From Ampullaceana balthica (lineage: Eukaryota; Mollusca; Gastropoda; Lymnaeidae): a DNA stretch of 64,000 nucleotides. The stretch is taken from positions 152,086 to 216,085 of the forward strand of contig CALYLW010000733.1 of assembly GCA_944989445.1 (NCBI GenBank), read 5' to 3'. The notes under the pieces are model-generated. The model searched no databases, had not been told where the DNA came from, and saw only the letters and a program-made list of their open reading frames with translations. This document shows positions 58,917 to 64,000 of this stretch, in pieces. Every line of letters starts with the position of its first letter. The first letter of the stretch is position 1. Both the position numbers and the translations under genes were made by a program.

Positions 58917-61900
58917 GTATGAGATTTATTACTGTTCCAAATAAAACTGGGGCAGACACTTGTGAAATAAAATTTGTAAATTTGGGTTTAAGCAAAGAGA
59001 GAGAGTGCGCAAGGGGGAGAGGAATAGAGAGAGGAGAAGGGAGGGGGAGAAAAAGATTTGGGAACACTTGCGATATCAACAAAATGCATTCAGAAAATGA
59101 AAGCATTCTTGTGTTACACTTTTTTCAGATTTTCCTCTATATTTACTCGTTTTTTTTTAAAAATTAATAATCTTATATTGATTTAATGATGAATGTTTTT
59201 GATTTCATGACTAAATGTCTTAGTGGAAGCAGTAAGGCAGGCACATGTGAAACAAACCCAAAAGTATTCGGAACTTGCTCGATACGCGTGCGGGCTCAGT
59301 TCGATGAACTCGCAGGCACGTTTCAAGCTGTCTGCAGTGACACCGACAATGGAACGGGTACGTTTTGTTATTTGATTATACATTTACTAAATGTTATGTA
59401 ATGATATTTTTCTTTTCGATAATTTTCCCTTCATGTTTCTAATAAATATTTTTAAAATGTTTCCTTTCATCAAAATATTTGTAAAAATGTATTTTACTTA
59501 AAATAAAAGCTTTCGATTTTCTGGACACAGTCTGATAACAAATTATTTGAATTTTTGAATTTGAAATATTTGTTTTTTAAATTGTTCTTAAACTCCGTAA
59601 AATTAGATATTTTAATTTTTGTAATGACATGTTAAGCAAAGTTCTTTTTTTCCCCATACATTCAAACGCTACAATTTGAAGTGAAGTACTTTTGTACACA
59701 CATTAAAGAAGGTGATGATTTCAAGCAATGTGTCAAGAATTTTATTGAATTTGTTGCAAAGAATTGTACTCAGTAAGTTATTTATGAATTTAAAATTTAA
59801 AAAAAAATATATATTTAAATCTCATCAAGATGTGTATTTAAGTCGTAAGCAAAATTTTTTAAAAATAAAAAACAATTCCTTACTAGATAAAACTTAGATA
59901 ATCCTTTTTTAATTAAAATAAATGACAAAAACTACACGAAAATATTTTTTTGACTATAAATCCCTTTTTATTTGGTACATAACTAAAATTTTTGATTATT
60001 TTTAATATAACACGCACCGAGGCGGCAGACCCCTGTAACGTCTCGAGGGCTGGACTGAAACTCCAGTGACCCATGGATGTAAAGTATAGCAGACGCTACA
60101 ATGCTACATAGAGATAAATAGACATAAACTAAATTTCAACAATTTCATTACGTACATTCAATCGATCTGAAATGTTGATACAATGCATTGTTAGGTGACA
60201 CAAGTCTAAGTGCCAAATTTCAGCTGCATATAATCATGGGAAGTGGGTATTTTTAATAGTCTTATATTAACTTGCTTTATAAGTTTAATCTGACTTCCGA
60301 ACTCACTATTTGTTTACAATTTGTTCACGTGCCAGTTTACGCGTTGACGCCGACCGTCGATGTTCACACCCCCTACCGTCCCTGCGCCCGGTTTTAAAAC
60401 CAGGGGAGATAATTCTGTTTCAGTCTCTAAATATCGCGTTTAAACATATCCACTACTTTTAGTTATGTCTCATATATAAGGGATTTATAGTAAACAACTT
60501 TGTTTTTACATATATTTATTTCGATTTACGTCTGCTAGAATTAAACCTCAGCAGTCCGCCTTAGTGACCGGAATAACCCAATGTTGAAATATTTTCGATT
60601 TATAGTGAGTGTCGGATAATTGGGATAGGTCGGATAATTGGGATCAGTTCACTCAAAATTTTTGAATCGTTTAGAACGGAACTAATCCCAGGACATTCAT
60701 GGTTTATTTCTACTTCTAAATTGATCAAATGTAAGCTGGCTTTGCACTTACTGTAAAATGTGTAGACTAAATAGTAGAAAATAAAAATATATATAAAAAC
60801 TCTTTTTAAAAACGAGTCTTATATTAGAAATGCACTAAAAAGGACAAAATAAATTTTAAATTTTAAAATTACAGTCAGAAGAGACCTTTAGTTCCAAATT
60901 TATGAAAGGTAAAAGTTTAAAATGAGACAGGGACGTTAAACCGTATGTGAAATCGATTATCTCGTTGTTCACCATGACTTTAAGACTAGGGTGCTTGCTA
61001 GCATAGATATTGATAGACTGAGTTTAAACTGGGCACCCTAGTCTTATAGTGAACTCCAGTGACCCGTGGAGGTCAACTATAGTATACGGCTACATGGAGA
61101 TACGTAGGGATAAGCTAAAAATGCATTAATGTAATTATGGTACATACAATCAATCTGAAATTTCGATACAACGAATTGTTAGGTGACAAAATTTCAGCTC
61201 GATAACATCACGGGAAGAGGGTCCTTTTTAAATCCCTTATATTAACTTCACCGCCGTCTCTGTCTCTCTGTCGTTCTGTCGTCATCTCATGTGCGGGCGG
61301 AAAAACAAAAGTAAAAAATGACCCACTTCCCGTAATCTGATCGAGCTGAAATTTGGCACACGGACCCGTCTCACCTAACAATCCATCGTATCAAAATTTC
61401 AGATCGATCTAACGTACCGTAATTAAATTTATGAATTTTTAGTTTATCCTTATATCACGTATGTAATTCAAACTCACTGTTTGTTATTGTTTTTTTTTCA
61501 CGGGATTATTCAGTCACGCGTTGACGCGACCCATCGAAGTACCGGCGTGCTTTTGCTTACATTTTACGTGTCACGCTGAGCTCGGTCAAGCGATCTGTGA
61601 CCAGACTTTTCCCCTCTCTCCCCTCCCCCCAGGGTTATGAAGCAAAGTTGAGTTAAGACAGATTCAGTCTGTAAATATTTGTAAATACTTTTAGTTATGT
61701 CTCATATATAAGGGATTTATAGTCAAACACTTTGTTTTTACGGGTTTGTTTTTTAAATCCCTTATATTAACTTCGCGGCCGTCTCTGTCTGTCTCTCTTT
61801 AGTCTCTCATCATCTCATGGGCGGGCGGGCGGAAAAACAAAAGTCAAAAATGACCCCACTTCCCGTGATTCGATCGAGCTGAAATTTGGCACACGGACCC

Positions 61901-63781
61901 GTCTGACCTAACACTGCATCGTATCAAAATTTCAGATCGATCGAACGTACCGTAATTAAATTAATGCATTTTTAGTTTATCCTTATATGAGGTATGTAAT
62001 TCAAATTCACGGTTTGTTATTGTTTTTTTTCCCACGTGATAGTTTGAGTTGACGCGTTGAGGCGACCCGTCGAAGCGCCGGGGCACTTTTGTTTACATTT
62101 TACGTGTCACACTGAGCTCGGTCAAGCGAATCGGTGACCAGACTTTTCCCCTCTCACACTCCCCCCCCCCAGGGTTATGAAGCAAACTTGAGTTAAGACA
62201 GATTCAGTCTGTAAATGTTTGAAAATAATCAATACTGTTAGTTATGTCTCATATATAAGGGTTTTATAGTCAAACACTTTGTTTTTACGGGTACTTTTGG
62301 TATTCCGCCGACCGACCATGCGATCACGAGAGACAAGACGGTGAAAAATAAGTGATTTAATTTAAAAAAAAACAATTTCATTCTCTTCAGGACCCCATCT
62401 GGTGTCGTAAAATGCTGGCCATCACCCGTATCAATTGATGGAAACTTTTGCAAATATGATGCATTTCAACTGCTTTCCTTTGTACTAAAAGAATTTAAAG
62501 AGTATACAACAAGTATTTATCGTTGCACGTTTTTAGATATTCCTTGTAAGTGTTGGGTTTTTTTTGTTACGTGCATATACTTGTTTTTAAGATAGAAATG
62601 AAACTATGTTTTAATCATTAAACCTCTTCGTAATAATACGTTCTGCAAATAGTGTTTAGGTTACAGTTACTTTGAGCACGTAATTTATGTAAAAAGAGTA
62701 AGCTAATGAAGTAATGATTTGTATGAAGGAATGAACGTTTCTTTCAGAGTGGGTTGATATAATGTTCATGAAGAGACTTACAGAGTATTGACTATTAAAT
62801 GCAACATTAAAATTTTTGGATTAAAAGAACATGTTTAATTAATCTAGCTTTGATCTATCGACGCAATTGTTTTGAGTAAAATTAAATATACATAATTTTA
62901 TTTATCCACAGGCGGGTTGCGACTGTGTAGGAATACACTGAACAACCGAACTTATTTCGGATTACTTGGAGATACATTGGCAATGTCCGCTTGTTTTGAA
63001 ACATTGTTACCACTAAACGCTTTGCTTGTCTTCAATAACAGCTTCGACAGAAAGGCATACATTGAAAACGTCCAATTTTCTCTAAAACAAGATTACAGGA
63101 TAGCTCAAATGAAAGTGACCATCGTGAATATATCAGAAATCAACTTTGATTCCTATTCTGTTGTTGTATTGCCTAATTTTCAATCGTGTGAACCTCTGAC
63201 TTACACATTTAACTTGAGAAAAAAATTAGGTAAAACCTTTTTTTTCTCTTTTTTTTTATATTGTTATACATTTGTTTTGGATAAATTGTTACTCTATAGA
63301 TGCGATGTTCGAAATTGTACACATAAAACTGAAGTCATAAATATGAAATTATTTATAATCCAAATTTTTTGTACCGTGTTTTTACAGTGTCTAATTGCAA
63401 ATTACCCACAAATCTTAACATAATAGAGTCACACATAATACCATAGCCTGTAATTATTTATTTGTTTATCATTTTTAAAAAAACGTTATCTATATATTTC
63501 TCATATTTTTTTTAAGAAAACAAATTTGATAATAGAAATGTATCATTTTCAAAATATAAAAAAAAACACTATTAAATAAGTATAGATGAATATGATAAAG
63601 TTTAATGATTATTATTATGCTTAAATTGTTTATAATGTGTGATTTTTTTTTATATCGGTTATTTTTTTCCAAATTATTACAGAGATATCTGAAAACACTA
63701 TAGAAACGTGGGTTGTCGCTACATCTGTAGTGTGTGTCTTGATATTATTAATGATAATAATATTATGGGCATATAGAAAAC
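58765..63781 (+). CDS. Gene P2: Ig-like type I transmembrane receptor (5' six exons)
   Basis: Six exons join in phase: 58,765-58,916, 59,224-59,357, 59,682-59,772, 62,391-62,545, 62,912-63,229 and 63,683-63,781. Together they encode about 317 residues: a signal peptide (FTPPTVLFVKVILCTCC), Cys-rich extracellular segments, an Ig-like domain in exon 5, a transmembrane helix and the start of a basic tail (YRK). The tail lies beyond the window. No frame break is seen. The gene runs head-to-head with gene C2 and is the intact counterpart of P1. An immune or recognition role is inferred from architecture; no named family is claimed. The start could also be an in-frame ATG at 58,723, but the later one gives a better signal peptide and aligns with P1. 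Confidence 0.78.
59224..59357 (+). CDS. Gene P2 exon 2
   Basis: This 134-nt exon, phase 2 to phase 1, lies between TGTCTTAG and GTACGT. It encodes KAGTCETNPKVFGTCSIRV and AGTFQAVCSDTD, an Ig-like or small disulphide-bonded module. Confidence 0.72.
59682..59772 (+). CDS. Gene P2 exon 3
   Basis: This 91-nt exon, phase 1 to phase 2, lies between TTTGAAG and GTAAGT. It encodes KYFCTHIKEGDDFKQCVK and VAKNCT. The acceptor lacks a strong pyrimidine tract, but phase fits both neighbours. Confidence 0.65.
59940..62300. repeat. Cluster of foldback repeats in P2 intron 3
   Basis: Several copies of the family seen at 33,348-34,178 lie here: one at about 59,945-60,510, one from about 61,040, and a tandemly doubled right arm at 61,229-61,753 and 61,754-62,297. 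Shared blocks include TTTCAGATCGATC, GACCCACTTCCCGT, GAGCTGAAATTTGGCACACG and CTCATATATAAGGGATTTAT. A block at 60,600-60,650 (GTCGGATAATTGGGAT twice) is something else, Tigger-like. Confidence 0.75.
62391..62545 (+). CDS. Gene P2 exon 4
   Basis: This 155-nt exon, phase 2 to phase 1, lies between TTCTCTTCAG and GTAAGT. It encodes GVVKCWPSPVSIDGNFCKYD, FVLKEFKEYTT and IYRCTFLDIP. Confidence 0.78.
62912..63229 (+). CDS. Gene P2 exon 5: Ig-like domain
   Basis: This 318-nt exon, phase 1 to phase 1, lies between TTATCCACAG and GTAAAA. It encodes LCRNTLNNRTYFGLLGD, MSACFETLLPLNA, MKVTIVNISEINFDSYSVVV and NFQSCEPLTYTF. The L-x-I-x-N-x-x-x-x-D-x-Y core is Ig-like. There are several N-glycosylation sites. 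Confidence 0.82.
63683..63781 (+). CDS. Gene P2 exon 6: transmembrane helix
   Basis: This 99-nt exon, phase 1 to phase 1, lies between TTATTACAG and GTAAGT. ISENTIETWV precedes about 22 hydrophobic residues, then WAYRK. Length and phase equal the transmembrane exon of gene C1. Confidence 0.8.
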
Positions 63782-63852
63782 GTAAGTGACGTGTTTGTGT
63801 CCACCCATCCATCCATCCGTTCATCCAACAATCCATGTATATAATATGTCTG

Positions 63853-63875
63853 TCTATCTATTCATCTATCTATCT

Positions 63876-63970
<95 letters not shown>

Positions 63971-64000
63971 CTATCTATCTATCTATCTATCTATCTATCT
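63853..64000. repeat. (ATCT)n microsatellite
   Basis: This is a tetranucleotide run with a few ACT interruptions, continuing to the end of the window. Confidence 0.95.

Overview
This is AT-rich, intron-rich animal DNA. Introns with GT/AG ends and exons joined in matching codon phase show a eukaryotic nuclear genome. C-type lectin-like (CTLD) exons, Ig-like transmembrane receptor exons, RTE-type LINEs, Helitron and hAT elements, and very long (TA)n runs fit a lophotrochozoan. A gastropod mollusc is my best guess, but that is inference; nothing here fixes the species.

Layout. 1-640: remnant of a hAT element with a BED zinc finger, split by a MITE. 1,496-6,303 (+): 3' part of a gene for a CTLD with a Ser/Thr-rich stalk and a probable GPI anchor signal (gene L). 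8,372-26,934 (-): gene C1, a multi-CTLD receptor with a transmembrane exon, two microexons and a Tyr-rich cytoplasmic tail. Several middle exons are frameshifted, and its introns hold a 3-kb LINE, an RTE and a minisatellite. 26.9-32.9 kb: intergenic repeats. 32,920-36,652 (+): gene P1, a decayed Ig-like receptor, cut off by a Helitron (36,659-40,418). 40,925-52,424 (-): gene C2, a second copy of the first five CTLD exons of C1. 42.7-51.5 kb also holds many hAT, Tigger-like and LINE remnants. 57,690-58,448 (+): end of an unrecognised gene U. 58,765-63,781 (+): gene P2, the intact copy of P1, leaving the window after its transmembrane exon.

Main observation. The window holds two tandem copies, offset by about 26 kb, of a head-to-head pair: a CTLD receptor gene on the minus strand and an Ig-like type I membrane receptor on the plus strand. 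Homologous exons have the same length and phase (191, 68, 101 and 141 nt for the CTLD gene; 152 and 155 nt for the Ig-like gene). Decay is reciprocal. Copy 1 keeps the lectin gene's membrane anchor and tail but has a broken Ig-like gene. Copy 2 keeps the Ig-like gene intact but its lectin gene stops after the fifth exon. This looks like a birth-and-death family of paired surface receptors, plausibly immune, in repeat-dense DNA. The function is inferred from architecture only.

Limits. Exon boundaries are read by eye from splice signals, phase and paralogue comparison. Some one-base frameshifts could be assembly errors, especially the one in an A run. No tRNA, rRNA, CRISPR or viral gene was recognised.
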